Assembly (NCBI GenBank): GCA_035645555.1
Contig: DASQMI010000098.1
Location: forward strand, 18,362-82,361
Direction: 5' to 3'
Length of the DNA: 64,000 nt
From: Lysobacter_F sp035645555
GTDB lineage: Bacteria > Pseudomonadota > Gammaproteobacteria > Xanthomonadales > Xanthomonadaceae
A program made the position numbers and the translations under genes. Shown here piece by piece: positions 8,242 through 17,473 of the stretch. Under the pieces are notes generated by a model that saw only the letters and a program-made list of their open reading frames with translations, searched no databases and was not told where the DNA came from. Position 1 is the first letter of the stretch. Each line of letters begins with the position of its first letter.

Positions 8242-11028
8242 ATGTCGAGCACAATCCGGATGCCCAAGCGCCATGCGCTTGCGGCAGCGCTTCTCGCTGC
8301 ACTCGTACTTCCCGGCGCCGCGCTTGCCCAGCAGGCCGCCCAGCCCGCGAGCGACCAGGACGACCCGACCGAGATCGACAAGGTCACCGTCACCGGTTCG
8401 CGCATCAAGCGCGCCGAGGTCGAAGGCCCGTCGCCGGTCACCATCATCTCGGCCCAGCAGATCGAGCGCGAGGGCTTCAATACCGTGTACGACGCGCTGA
8501 CCACGCTGACCCAGGCCAGCGGCTCGGTCCAGAACGAGATCTTCCAGAACGGCTTCACGCCGAACGCCAGCGTCATCAACCTGCGCGGCCTCGGCCCCGG
8601 CCGCACGCTGCTGCTGATCAACGGCCGTCGCGCCGCGGATTACCCGCTGCCGTACAACGGCCAGAGCAACTTCCAGAACTTCGGCAACATCCCGGCCGCG
8701 GCGGTCGAGCGCATCGAGATCCTCGCCGGCGGCGCCTCGGCGATCTACGGCTCCGACGCGGTCGCAGGCGTGGTCAACGTGGTGCTGAAGACCAACTACG
8801 AGGGCGACGTCGTCAAGCTGCGTGGACAGACCAGCACGCGCGGCGGCCGCGACCTCGTCGACCTGCAGTGGATCGGCGGCAAGACCGGCGACAACTGGAG
8901 CCTGACCTACGCGTTCGAGTACTACTACTCGGAGCCGCTGTTCGCATACCAGCGCGAGTTCATGGATTCGATCCAGGACAACCCCCTTCCGCCTGCCTTC
9001 GGCGGCAACCAGCCGATCGGCACCATGCGGCTGCGCAACCGCACCCGCACCACCAACAACTACATCGCACCGCCGGCCGGCGCGTGCGAGCAGTTCGGCG
9101 ACGAGTGGGTACGCTGGAACTACGTGAGCTCGATCACCGGCGCGACGCTTGGCCAGTCGTGCGGCACGTTCAAGGACGTGGGCTACCAGACCATCGCCAA
9201 CAAGAACGACGACCTGTCGGGCTACGTGCACGGCACGTTCGACTTCGACAACGGCATGCAGGCGTGGGCCAGCCTGCAGGCGTGGACGTCGGATTCGGCG
9301 TCGGGCGCCGGCACCCAGTTCTGGGCCGGCCCGACCGTCGGCCAGATCTGGTTCGATCCGCAGTTCAATACCTTCGTCGACGCGCAGCGCGTGTTCACCC
9401 CGCAGGAGTCCGGCGGTGTGGAAAACCTGATGTCGCGCTACGACGAGCGCTCGTACGACTTCGCGTTCGGCCTGCGCGGCACGATCGCCGACCGTTTCGA
9501 CTGGGACGTGACGCTGAGCCGCGCCGAGTACGACATCGAGGTGAGCCAGCCGCGCTTCGTCGCCTCTGCGGTCAACAGCTGGTTCCTCGGCGCCCAGCAG
9601 GGAACCCGCAGCGGTTTCCCGGTCTATAGCCTCAACCTCGACCGCTACTACCGCGGCCTGACGCCCGCGGAGTTCGCCGCGCTCTCGACGCAGGTGAAGA
9701 CCAAGGCCGACTCGCACGTCAACCAGGCGAGCTTCGTGCTGACCGGCGACCTGTTCCAACTGCCGGCCGGCCCGCTCGGCTTCGCCGGCGTGGTCGAAGC
9801 GGCGTCGCAGGAGTACGACCTGCAGGCCGATCCGCGCATCCTTCCGGACCGCCGCGAGATTTACAACCTCACCGGCACCGGCGGTGGCGGCGAGCGCGAC
9901 CGCTACGCGGTGGGCGTGGAGTTCTCGATCCCGATCCTGCAGTCGCTGAAGGCCAGCCTCGCCGGCCGCTACGACAAGTACGAGGACGTCACCGCGGTCG
10001 ACGACGCCAAGACGTGGAACGCCGGCCTCGAGTGGCGCCCGATCGACAACCTGCTGATCCGCGGTTCGTATTCGACCAGCTTCCGCGCACCGGACATGCA
10101 CTACGTGTTCGCCCAGCGCAGCGGCGCGTTCAGCACGATCTTCGACACCCGGCGCTGCCTGCAGACGGGTCGCACCGCCGCCCAGTGCGGCACCACCGAC
10201 CCGACCTACAGCTACACCGCGTTCAGCGTGCGCCAGGGCTCGACCGGCCTCGAAGAGGAAACCGGCAAGTCGTGGACCGCGGGTCTGGTGTGGGACATCA
10301 CCGACGGACTGTCGTTCACCGCGGACTACTACGAGATCGAGCTGGAAGGCGTGGTGGCGGACATCTCCACCACCTTCATCCTCGATTCGGAAGCGGGCTG
10401 CGTCACCGGCCTGACCCGCAACCGCACGCCGTTCCAGTACGCGTCCGGTTCCGCGTTCTGCCAGGACATCCTGTCGCGCGTCAGCCGCATCAACGCGCCG
10501 AACACCACGCAGGACGGGCAGATCTCCGAGATCCGGCGCGGTCCGATCAACCGGGCGTTCCTCGGCACCAAGGGCGTCGACGCCAGCCTCGACTACCGGC
10601 TGGACACCGACCGCTGGGGCAACTTCCGCTGGGTGCTGGGCTGGTCGCACACGCTCGAACAGACCAGCCAGGAGTTCAGCACCGACCCGGTGCTGAGCTA
10701 TCGCGATCTGCTGACCAACTTCGACTTCCGCAGCCGCGTGCGCAGCACGTGGACCTGGGAGAAGGGCGACTGGGAGGCGGCGGTGTTCATGCTCCGCTAC
10801 GGCAGCCTGCCGAACTGGCAGGAAACCGGTCGCATCGCGCCGTACTTCGTGTGGAACGTCGGTGTCGGCAAGAAGCTCACGCAGAACCTCAGCGTCAGCG
10901 TTCAGGTCAACAACGTGTTCGACAAGCTGCATCCGCGCGACGAGGGCTTCAACAGCTACCCGTACTTCTGGCGGGCGTACAGCCCGATCGGCCGCGAGAT
11001 CGGCGCGGAGATCCAGTACAAGTTCTGA
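8242..11028 (+). CDS. TonB-dependent outer-membrane receptor
   Basis: 928 residues. The Sec signal peptide (RHALAAALLAALVLPGAALAQ) is followed by a short acidic linker and a TonB-box-like IDKVTVTGSRIKR. The plug domain contains VINLRGLGPGRTLLLINGRR and GGASAIYGSDAVAGVVNVVLK. The rest is a beta-barrel ending in EIGAEIQYKF with a terminal Phe, the outer-membrane insertion signal. It belongs to the GSRIKR-type receptors that are numerous in Xanthomonadaceae and usually import siderophores, peptides or saccharides; the substrate cannot be told from the sequence. The start is well marked by the GGGGG ribosome site at 8233-8237, and an intrinsic terminator follows. Confidence 0.95.
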   Translation: MSSTIRMPKRHALAAALLAALVLPGAALAQQAAQPASDQDDPTEIDKVTVTGSRIKRAEVEGPSPVTIISAQQIEREGFNTVYDALTTLTQASGSVQNEIFQNGFTPNASVINLRGLGPGRTLLLINGRRAADYPLPYNGQSNFQNFGNIPAAAVERIEILAGGASAIYGSDAVAGVVNVVLKTNYEGDVVKLRGQTSTRGGRDLVDLQWIGGKTGDNWSLTYAFEYYYSEPLFAYQREFMDSIQDNPLPPAFGGNQPIGTMRLRNRTRTTNNYIAPPAGACEQFGDEWVRWNYVSSITGATLGQSCGTFKDVGYQTIANKNDDLSGYVHGTFDFDNGMQAWASLQAWTSDSASGAGTQFWAGPTVGQIWFDPQFNTFVDAQRVFTPQESGGVENLMSRYDERSYDFAFGLRGTIADRFDWDVTLSRAEYDIEVSQPRFVASAVNSWFLGAQQGTRSGFPVYSLNLDRYYRGLTPAEFAALSTQVKTKADSHVNQASFVLTGDLFQLPAGPLGFAGVVEAASQEYDLQADPRILPDRREIYNLTGTGGGGERDRYAVGVEFSIPILQSLKASLAGRYDKYEDVTAVDDAKTWNAGLEWRPIDNLLIRGSYSTSFRAPDMHYVFAQRSGAFSTIFDTRRCLQTGRTAAQCGTTDPTYSYTAFSVRQGSTGLEEETGKSWTAGLVWDITDGLSFTADYYEIELEGVVADISTTFILDSEAGCVTGLTRNRTPFQYASGSAFCQDILSRVSRINAPNTTQDGQISEIRRGPINRAFLGTKGVDASLDYRLDTDRWGNFRWVLGWSHTLEQTSQEFSTDPVLSYRDLLTNFDFRSRVRSTWTWEKGDWEAAVFMLRYGSLPNWQETGRIAPYFVWNVGVGKKLTQNLSVSVQVNNVFDKLHPRDEGFNSYPYFWRAYSPIGREIGAEIQYKF

Positions 11029-11047
11029 TCGACATGTTCCACCCTTC

Positions 11048-11076
11048 GAAGCCCGGCACACGCCGGGCTTCTTTTT
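11048..11076 (+). terminator. Intrinsic terminator after the TonB receptor gene
   Basis: GAAGCCCGGC (11048-11057), loop ACAC, GCCGGGCTTC (11062-11071), then TTTTT. It lies 20 bases after the receptor stop. Confidence 0.9.
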
Positions 11077-11100
11077 GCCTGAACCCTTGGCACACCGCGA

Positions 11101-11129
11101 CTTCCATACGCCGGTGGATGCGGTATAAA
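11101..11129 (+). promoter_or_regulatory. Probable sigma-70 promoter of the DUF2147 gene
   Basis: A TATAAA -10 element at 11124-11129 lies 17 bases after a weak -35 match (CTTCCA, 11101-11106), just downstream of a terminator and 49 bases before the DUF2147 start. TATAAA is exceptional in this GC-rich surrounding. Confidence 0.5.
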
Positions 11130-11178
11130 GCCGCAACGCACCCGCTGCGAACGCCACCACGAGTCCTAGGGAGGGACC

Positions 11179-11616
11179 ATGCGCACCAAACTGATCGCCC
11201 TGCTGCTGCTCCTGCTGCCGCTGACCGCTTTCGCGCAGTCGCCGGTAGGCACCTGGACCACGATCGACGACAAGACCAAGAAGCCGAAGTCGGTGGTGGA
11301 GATCTTCGAAGCGCGCGACGGCACGCTGTCCGGCCGCGTGAGCGAGATCCTGCAGTCCGAGCGCGGCCCCAACCCGGTGTGCGACAAGTGCCCGGGCGAG
11401 CTCAAGGGCAAGCCGGTGAAGGGCATGGTGATCCTGTGGGGCGTGCGCAAGAAGGGCAACGTCTGGGAAGGCGGGCAGATCCTCGACCCGGCGTCCGGCA
11501 AGGTGTATTCGGTGAAGATCACTCCGGTCGACGGCGGCCGCAGGCTGGAAGTGCGCGGCTTCATGGGCTTCTCGCTGCTCGGACGCACCCAGACCTGGCA
11601 GCGCCGCGACCCGTAA
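11179..11616 (+). CDS. DUF2147 family exported protein
   Basis: 145 residues. MRTKLIALLLLLLPLTAFAQ is a Sec signal peptide. The mature part begins SPVGTWTTIDDKTKKPKSVV and has the DUF2147 pattern (EIFEARDGTLSGRV, GMVILWGVRKKGNVWEGGQILDPASGKVYS, ending GFSLLGRTQTWQRR). These small periplasmic or outer-membrane-associated beta-rich proteins have no established function. Two cysteines are present in CDKCPGE, as is usual for the family. It has its own promoter and terminator, so it is probably a single-gene unit. Confidence 0.9.
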   Translation: MRTKLIALLLLLLPLTAFAQSPVGTWTTIDDKTKKPKSVVEIFEARDGTLSGRVSEILQSERGPNPVCDKCPGELKGKPVKGMVILWGVRKKGNVWEGGQILDPASGKVYSVKITPVDGGRRLEVRGFMGFSLLGRTQTWQRRDP

Positions 11617-11641
11617 CCGGCCATACCTACCGCGCGTTTCT

Positions 11642-11666
11642 GCGACCCGGCCCTGCGCCGGGTCGC
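11642..11666 (+). terminator. Probable terminator after the DUF2147 gene
   Basis: GCGACCCGGC and GCCGGGTCGC form a 10-bp stem around CCTGC, followed by GTCGTTTC. It lies 25 bases after the stop and before the metG leader. Confidence 0.6.
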
Positions 11667-11731
11667 GTCGTTTCGGGGCGCCGTGCGGGCGCATGCGATA
11701 ATCGCGGGCTCCGTTTCGCCCGCCCTTCGCC

Positions 11732-13792
11732 ATGCCCCGCGAGCTCGTCGTCTCCTGCGCCCTGCCTTACGCCAACGGCCCGCTACACCTGGGCCATCTG
11801 GTGGGTTACATCCAGGCCGACGTCTGGGTGCGCGCACGGCGCATGGCCGGCGACCGCGCGCATTTCGTGTGCGCCGACGACACCCACGGCACGCCGATCA
11901 TGCTGGCGGCCGAGAAGGCCGGCACGACGCCGGAGCAGTTCATCGCCGGCATCCAGGCCAGCCACGAACGCGACTTCGCCGACTTCGGCGTCGCGTTCGA
12001 CCACTACGACTCCACCCATTCCGCACGCAACCGCGCGCTGACCGAGGCGATCTATGTCGCGCTCGAACGCGGCGGGCACATCAGCCGGCGCGCAGTCGCG
12101 CAGCTGTTCGACCCGGTCCGCTCGATGTTCCTGCCCGACCGCTACGTGAAGGGCATCTGCCCGAACTGCGGGACGCCGGACCAGTACGGCGACAACTGCG
12201 AGAACTGCGGCGCCACCTACGCGCCCACCGAGCTCAAAGATCCGCGCTCGGCGCTGAGCGGTGCGACGCCGGAGCTGCGCGAATCCGAACACTTCTTCTT
12301 CGAGGTTGGCCATTTCGAACGCTTCCTGCGCGAGTGGCTGGCCGGCGACGTCGCGATCGGGCCGGTCAAGGCCAAGCTGCAGGAATGGCTCGACGCGGAA
12401 GGCGGGCTGCGCGCGTGGGACATCTCGCGCGACGCACCCTACTTCGGCTTCGAGATCCCCGGCCATCCGGGCAAGTACCTGTACGTGTGGCTCGACGCGC
12501 CGATCGGTTACCTGTCGAGCTTCCAGGCGCTGTGCGCGCGCACCGGTCTCGATTTCGCGTCGTACGTGGCGCCGGGCAGCGACGCCGAGCTGCACCACTT
12601 CATCGGCAAGGACATCGTCAACTTCCACGGACTGTTCTGGCCGGCGGTGCTGCACGGTTCCGGCCACCGCGCGCCGACCCGGCTGCACGTCAACGGCTAC
12701 CTGACGGTGAACGGCGAGAAGATGTCGAAGTCGCGCGGCACGTTCATCATGGCGCGCACGTATCTCGACGCCGGCCTCGACCCGGAGGCGCTTCGCTACT
12801 ACTACGCCACCAAGACCAGCGGCGGCGTCGACGATCTCGACCTCAATCTGGCCGACTTCGTGGCGCGCGTGAATGCGGACCTGGTCGGCAAGTTCGTCAA
12901 CCTCGCGAGCCGCTGCGCCGGCTTCATCGACAAGCGCTTCGACGGTCGGCTGGCCGACGCGCTGCCGCAGCCGGCGCTGTACGAGCGCTTCGTCGCGCAG
13001 CTCGCGCCGATCACGGAAGCCTATGCGCGCAACGAGGCCGCGACCGCGGTGCGGCTGACCATGCAGCTGGCCGACGAGGCCAACAAGTACATCGACGAGC
13101 TCAAGCCGTGGGTGCTGGCCAAGCAGGACGGCGCCGACGCGGAACTCCAGGCGGTGTGCACGCAGGGCGTCAACCTGTTCCGCGTGCTCAATACCGCGCT
13201 CAAGCCGGTGCTGCCGAACCTGACCGCGCGCGCCGAGGCGTTTCTGCAGGCGCCGACCACGCGCTGGCAGGACGTGCGCGCGCCGCTGCTCGCGCACCGC
13301 ATCGCGCCATACGTGCCGCTATTCACCCGCATCGACCCAAAACAGATCGACGCCATGATCGACGCCTCGAAGGACGACCTGAAGCCGACCGCACCCTCTG
13401 CACCCGCGGCGCCCGCCACGGCGAACACGCCGAAAGCGGACGCGGGAAGCAACGCGGCCCCGACCATCGGCATCGACGACTTCGCGAAGCTCGACCTGCG
13501 GATCGGCAAGGTGCTGGCGTGCGAAACGGTCGAAGGCTCCGACAAGCTGCTGCGCTTCGAGCTGGATGCCGGCGAACTCGGCAAGCGCCAGATCTTCTCC
13601 GGCATCCGCGCGAGCTATCCTGACCCGCAGGCGCTGGTCGGCCGCCACGTGGTGTTCATCGCCAACCTTGCGCCGCGCAAGATGCGCTTCGGCGTCAGCG
13701 AAGGAATGATCCTCTCGGCCGGTTTCGACCAGGGGCCGCTGCGGCTGCTCGACGTCGACGCGGGCGCCGAACCCGGCATGCCGGTGAAGTGA
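11732..13792 (+). CDS. metG: Methionyl-tRNA synthetase
   Basis: 686 residues, the long dimeric form. The HIGH-type motif is in PYANGPLHLGHL (residues 11-22), KMSKS is at 330-334, and the zinc knuckle pairs are CPNCG and CENCG around residues 144-160. From about residue 585 (DFAKLDLRIGKVLACE) it carries the C-terminal EMAP/Trbp111-like tRNA-binding domain, joined by an Ala/Pro-rich linker. It charges tRNA-Met in the cytoplasm. A GATAAT sequence at 11697-11702 may be its -10 element. The rnfB-like gene follows after 10 bases and is probably cotranscribed. Confidence 0.98.
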   Translation: MPRELVVSCALPYANGPLHLGHLVGYIQADVWVRARRMAGDRAHFVCADDTHGTPIMLAAEKAGTTPEQFIAGIQASHERDFADFGVAFDHYDSTHSARNRALTEAIYVALERGGHISRRAVAQLFDPVRSMFLPDRYVKGICPNCGTPDQYGDNCENCGATYAPTELKDPRSALSGATPELRESEHFFFEVGHFERFLREWLAGDVAIGPVKAKLQEWLDAEGGLRAWDISRDAPYFGFEIPGHPGKYLYVWLDAPIGYLSSFQALCARTGLDFASYVAPGSDAELHHFIGKDIVNFHGLFWPAVLHGSGHRAPTRLHVNGYLTVNGEKMSKSRGTFIMARTYLDAGLDPEALRYYYATKTSGGVDDLDLNLADFVARVNADLVGKFVNLASRCAGFIDKRFDGRLADALPQPALYERFVAQLAPITEAYARNEAATAVRLTMQLADEANKYIDELKPWVLAKQDGADAELQAVCTQGVNLFRVLNTALKPVLPNLTARAEAFLQAPTTRWQDVRAPLLAHRIAPYVPLFTRIDPKQIDAMIDASKDDLKPTAPSAPAAPATANTPKADAGSNAAPTIGIDDFAKLDLRIGKVLACETVEGSDKLLRFELDAGELGKRQIFSGIRASYPDPQALVGRHVVFIANLAPRKMRFGVSEGMILSAGFDQGPLRLLDVDAGAEPGMPVK

Positions 13793-13802
13793 CCGCCACC
13801 CC

Positions 13803-14222
13803 GTGACCGATCTCGCCGAACGGCTCGACCGCCTGCTGCCGCAGACCCAGTGCGGGCAATGCGGCTTCGGCGGCTGCCGTCCGTATGCCGAGGCGATGGC
13901 ACGCGGCGAAGCCGGTCCGGAATGCTGCCCGCCCGGCGGCGATGCCGGCGCGCGTGCGCTGGCGAAGGTGCTCGGCGTGCCGCCGGTACCCTACGAGCGC
14001 GCGCTCGGCGCGCCCAAGCCGCCGCAGGTTGCGCTGGTCGTGGAGGAGGACTGCATCGGCTGCACCAAGTGCATCCAGGCCTGTCCGGTCGACGCCATCG
14101 TCGGCGGCGCCAAGCACATGCATACGGTGATCGAGCCGCTGTGCACCGGATGCGAGCTGTGCGTACCGGTGTGCCCGGTCGACTGCATCGTGCTGGTGCC
14201 GCCGCTGGCGGACGTGGCCTGA
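13803..14222 (+). CDS. rnfB: RnfB-like iron-sulfur electron carrier (stand-alone ferredoxin)
   Basis: 139 residues from a GTG start. The N-terminal cluster motif QCGQCGFGGC with a later CC pair is the 4Fe-4S site of the RnfB/Fes domain. Two 2x[4Fe-4S] ferredoxin motifs follow, CIGCTKCIQACP and CTGCELCVPVCP. Full RnfB subunits sit in a membrane complex with RnfACDGE, and no such genes are near. It also lacks an N-terminal membrane segment, so it is probably a soluble carrier. The partner is unknown. In Xanthomonadaceae a gene of this kind regularly follows metG. Confidence 0.88.
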   Translation: MTDLAERLDRLLPQTQCGQCGFGGCRPYAEAMARGEAGPECCPPGGDAGARALAKVLGVPPVPYERALGAPKPPQVALVVEEDCIGCTKCIQACPVDAIVGGAKHMHTVIEPLCTGCELCVPVCPVDCIVLVPPLADVA

Positions 14223-14226
14223 GCGA

Positions 14227-15210
14227 TCAGCGCGCCGCCGGCGCGGCGCAATCCGAGCACACGCGCTCGACCTGGTAGCCGCGGCGCTGCAGCGCGTGCA
14301 CCAGCCCGTCCTCGCCGAGCAGGTGCAGCGAGCCGACCACCACCAGCGCGTCGTCGCTGCGCGAACCGTCGAGCATCGACTGGATGATCGGCAGCCACCG
14401 CGCGTTGCGGGCAACGTTGATCAGCTCGTAGCTCTCTGGGTTGTTCTCCTGCATGCTGCGGCGCGCCAGCTTGTCGAGCAGATCGACGTCGCCGTTGCGC
14501 CACGCGCGGTATAGGTCGGCGATCGTGCGCGCCATCAGCGTGCGGTGCTCGAGCAGCTCGTCAAGCGCCTTGATCTGCACCGCCAGCGACACGCTCTCAA
14601 GCGCCGCGCGTTGGTCGCCGGCCGTCTCCAGGCCGCCGGTCCGCTTGCCGGCGGTCAGCGCACGCCCCATCAGATGCTGGTCGAGCCCGCGCGATGCGCT
14701 CAGCCCGAGCGAATCGGTGATGCCGGTCAGCACGGCCATGTTCACCGCCCACGGCTGCATCGATTCGACGTCATCCACACGACGCCCGGTCTCAAGCAGC
14801 GCGATCGCCAGCTTCTCGCGCACCGCCGGCGGCAGCACGTCGCTGAGGCGGCGCTCGCTGCGAGCCGGCAGCGCGTTGGACGCATTCACCCGCGCCATCT
14901 CTTCGGGCGAGATCTCGAAGTACACGAGCTCGGCGTCGGCGAACGCGGATTCGACGTCCTGCGACAGCGGATAGTCCTGCTTGCTGAGCAGATGGAACGA
15001 ACCCAGCAGATAGAGCACGTTGTCGCCATCGCTCACCTTCCACAGCAGCGGACGCGGCGGCGTTGGCACCGGCGCGGCGATCGCGTCGCGCGCCGGCGTG
15101 ACGACCGGCAGCGTGCTCGGTTCGGCACGCGCGCGCTCGGGGAACAGGAGCGTGAAGCACACCAGTCCCGCTGCAAGCACGACCCAGGGAAACGGGTTGC
15201 GGGTTTTCAT
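14227..15210 (-). CDS. TraB/GumN family protein, exported
   Basis: 327 residues from ATG 15210, chosen over the ATG at 15228 because GAGGA lies directly upstream. The N-terminus (KTRNPFPWVVLAAGLVCFTLLF) is a signal peptide or membrane anchor. Family motifs are VLYLLGSFHLLSKQDYPL, an early VYFEI, and VVGSLHLLGEDGLVHALQRRGYQVERV near the end. The two glycine-histidine (GSFH, GSLH) motifs and the conserved glutamate suggest a TIKI-like metalloprotease fold, but no activity is established in bacteria. GumN is the homologue at the end of the xanthan cluster. It is convergent with rnfB and 4 bases away. Confidence 0.88.
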   Translation of the reverse strand: MKTRNPFPWVVLAAGLVCFTLLFPERARAEPSTLPVVTPARDAIAAPVPTPPRPLLWKVSDGDNVLYLLGSFHLLSKQDYPLSQDVESAFADAELVYFEISPEEMARVNASNALPARSERRLSDVLPPAVREKLAIALLETGRRVDDVESMQPWAVNMAVLTGITDSLGLSASRGLDQHLMGRALTAGKRTGGLETAGDQRAALESVSLAVQIKALDELLEHRTLMARTIADLYRAWRNGDVDLLDKLARRSMQENNPESYELINVARNARWLPIIQSMLDGSRSDDALVVVGSLHLLGEDGLVHALQRRGYQVERVCSDCAAPAAR

Positions 15211-15538
15211 CGGCGTCCTCGGGAACATGCGTTACGCGGCGACTTCGTATGGATGAGCTGGCGTTTCACCTGCCGCTCACACTCGTCATCGGCCGTGTTG
15301 ATGTCGCCTTTAGCGCGCCATCACGGCATGTTCACGTTGTTGGACGCACGTCGCATTCGCAGCGCCCGAGCCGGGCGATTGCGTGATGTCCATCGCATGA
15401 GCGAGTGCCCTGCAGTGGGGTTCGAAGCGACCGTCCGTCGGGCGTAGCGCGATTGGCATCACACTCGAGCACGTGGGGTACAGGCGGTGCCTCCGTACTC
15501 TCGCCGCAGGCGTGTGCAGCCTGCCGAGCACACAAGCC
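15211..15538. other. Non-coding stretch between mutL and the TraB/GumN gene
   Basis: 328 bases with only short, unconvincing frames on both strands. I see no tRNA, terminator with a T tract, or known RNA family. It probably holds the leader and promoter of the TraB/GumN gene. Confidence 0.5.
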
Positions 15539-17347
15539 TCAGCGGCCGCGCAGGAACCAGCGGTCGATTTCGGCCAGCGAGAAGCGCGCCCAGGTCGGGC
15601 GGCCGTGGTTGCACTGCCCCGAGCGCTCGGTCGCTTCCATCTCGCGCAGCAACGCGTTCATCTCCGGCAGCGTCAGCCGGCGATGCGCGCGCACGGCACC
15701 GTGACAGGCCATCGTGGCGAGCAGTTCGTCGCGTGCGGCGGCGATGCGCCGGCTCTGGCCGTGTTCGACCAGATCGCCCAGCACGTCGCGGATCAGCGCT
15801 TCGACGTCGCCGTGCGCCAGCAACGCGGGAACGCCGCGCAGCAGCAGCGACTGCGGGCCGGTGCGCGTGATCTCGAACCCGAGCTGCGCCAGCGTGGCCG
15901 CCTCGCGTTCGGCGGCGTCCGCTTCGCGCTCGGACACCGCCAGCGTCTGCGGCACCAGGAGCGGCTGCATGCGCAGGCCTTCGCCGTCGTGCCCGAGCTT
16001 GAGCTTCTCGTAGACGATGCGCTCGTGCGCGGCGTGCATGTCGACCACGATCAGCCCCTCGCGGCTTTCGGCGAGGATATAGATGCCGTGCAACTGCGCG
16101 ATCGCGTAGCCGAGCGGCGGCATCGTGTCTCCGCCGGCCTGCGGCTCGGCGCGATCGGCGCCCGCGGTTTCGCCCGGCACCGCGTACAGCGCCTGGTAGG
16201 CGGCACGCGTGTCCTCCACCTTCAGTCCGAGCGCGGGCTGCGCGACGGCCCAGCGCGGCGCCGGCATGGCAGATGCGGCCACGGCAAACGGCGCCGTATC
16301 CGCTTCGACGGATCCCGCGACGGTGGCCACGCCCGCGCGGGTCTGCGCCAGCGCGTCCTGCAGCGTGCGGTAGACGAAATCGTGGATCAGCCGCGCGTCG
16401 CGGAAGCGCACCTCGTGCTTGGCCGGATGCACGTTGACGTCGACCCGGCGCGGATCGAGTTCGAGGAACAGCACGTACGCCGGCTGGCGTCCGTGGAACA
16501 GCACGTCGGCATACGCCTGCTTCACCGCGTGCGCGATGCTGCGGTCCCGCACCGCGCGGCCGTTCACGAAGACGAACTGCTGGTCGGCGCTGGCGCGGTT
16601 GTAGACCGGCTGCGCGATCCAGCCGTGCAGACGCAGCTCGCTGCGGCCGTCGCCCGGATGCACGGCGTGATCCACTCGCAGCGCGTGGCGCACGAACTCC
16701 TCGCCCAGCGCTTCGTGCAGGCGCGGCTCCGCGAGCAGCGTGCCCTCGCCTTTCCAGCGCCGCGACGGCTTGCCGTTGTGCGACAGGCGCAGCTCGACGT
16801 CCGGTCGCGCCAGCGCGAGCTGGCGCAGCCAATCCTCGATGTGGGCGAGCTCGGTGCGCTCCGCCTTCAGGAACTTGCGGCGCGCCGGCACGTTGTAGAA
16901 CAGGTCACGCACCTCGACCGTGGTACCGGTCGGATGCGGCTTCGGCACCACCGTGCCGACGCGACCGCCGTCGACGTCGAGGCAGGCGCCGTGCGCCGCA
17001 TCCGCGGTACGCGACGCGATCAGAAAACGACTGACGGACGCGATCGACGGCAACGCCTCGCCCCGGAAGCCGAGCGTGGCTACCGCCTCGAGATCGTCCA
17101 GCGATGCGATCTTGCTGGTGGCGTGCCGCGACACCGCGAGCGGCAGTTCGTCGGCCGGGATACCGCCGCCGTTGTCGCGGATGCGGATCAGGCGCACGCC
17201 GCCTTCCTCGAGCTCGACATCGACGCGGCTGGCGCCGGCATCGAGCGCGTTCTCGACCAGTTCCTTGACCACCGACGCCGGGCGTTCGACCACCTCGCCT
17301 GCGGCGATCTGGTTGATCAGCACGTCGGGCAGCGGGCGGATGCTCAT
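15539..17347 (-). CDS. mutL: DNA mismatch repair protein MutL
   Basis: 602 residues. The GHKL ATPase domain shows ELVENALDAGA, RDNGGGI, RHATSKI and TLGFRGEALPSI. The C-terminal domain carries DMHAAHERIVYE (436-447), a DQHA(X)2E(X)4E-type endonuclease motif with Met for Gln, plus Cys548 in MACHGA and the C-terminal CNHGRPTW (Cys579, His581). That points to a nicking MutL, unlike E. coli, which lacks the motif and relies on MutH. It couples MutS mismatch recognition to strand incision. It belongs to the leftward run nnr-tsaE-ami-mutL. mutS is in the same window at 45.7 kb. Confidence 0.97.
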   Translation of the reverse strand: MSIRPLPDVLINQIAAGEVVERPASVVKELVENALDAGASRVDVELEEGGVRLIRIRDNGGGIPADELPLAVSRHATSKIASLDDLEAVATLGFRGEALPSIASVSRFLIASRTADAAHGACLDVDGGRVGTVVPKPHPTGTTVEVRDLFYNVPARRKFLKAERTELAHIEDWLRQLALARPDVELRLSHNGKPSRRWKGEGTLLAEPRLHEALGEEFVRHALRVDHAVHPGDGRSELRLHGWIAQPVYNRASADQQFVFVNGRAVRDRSIAHAVKQAYADVLFHGRQPAYVLFLELDPRRVDVNVHPAKHEVRFRDARLIHDFVYRTLQDALAQTRAGVATVAGSVEADTAPFAVAASAMPAPRWAVAQPALGLKVEDTRAAYQALYAVPGETAGADRAEPQAGGDTMPPLGYAIAQLHGIYILAESREGLIVVDMHAAHERIVYEKLKLGHDGEGLRMQPLLVPQTLAVSEREADAAEREAATLAQLGFEITRTGPQSLLLRGVPALLAHGDVEALIRDVLGDLVEHGQSRRIAAARDELLATMACHGAVRAHRRLTLPEMNALLREMEATERSGQCNHGRPTWARFSLAEIDRWFLRGR

Positions 17348-17473
17348 GCGGATGCGCCGCAGGCGCTGCGATACAGATCGAGGGTGACAGCAACGGAACG
17401 CGGACTCGGCATCGTCACGGCAGTGGCGGCACGCGGTGCCGGTTCAGGCCGCGATGATAACGAAGCGGTTCGC

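Noticed and set aside
8218..11733. Very long leftward frame opposite the TonB receptor gene
   Set aside because: Arg/Ala/Val-rich mirror frame typical of high-GC DNA, with no domain, while the plus strand encodes a complete receptor.
15310..15531. Small leftward frame in the mutL/GumN gap
   Set aside because: No ribosome site, no recognisable sequence, and several overlapping frames of equal quality.
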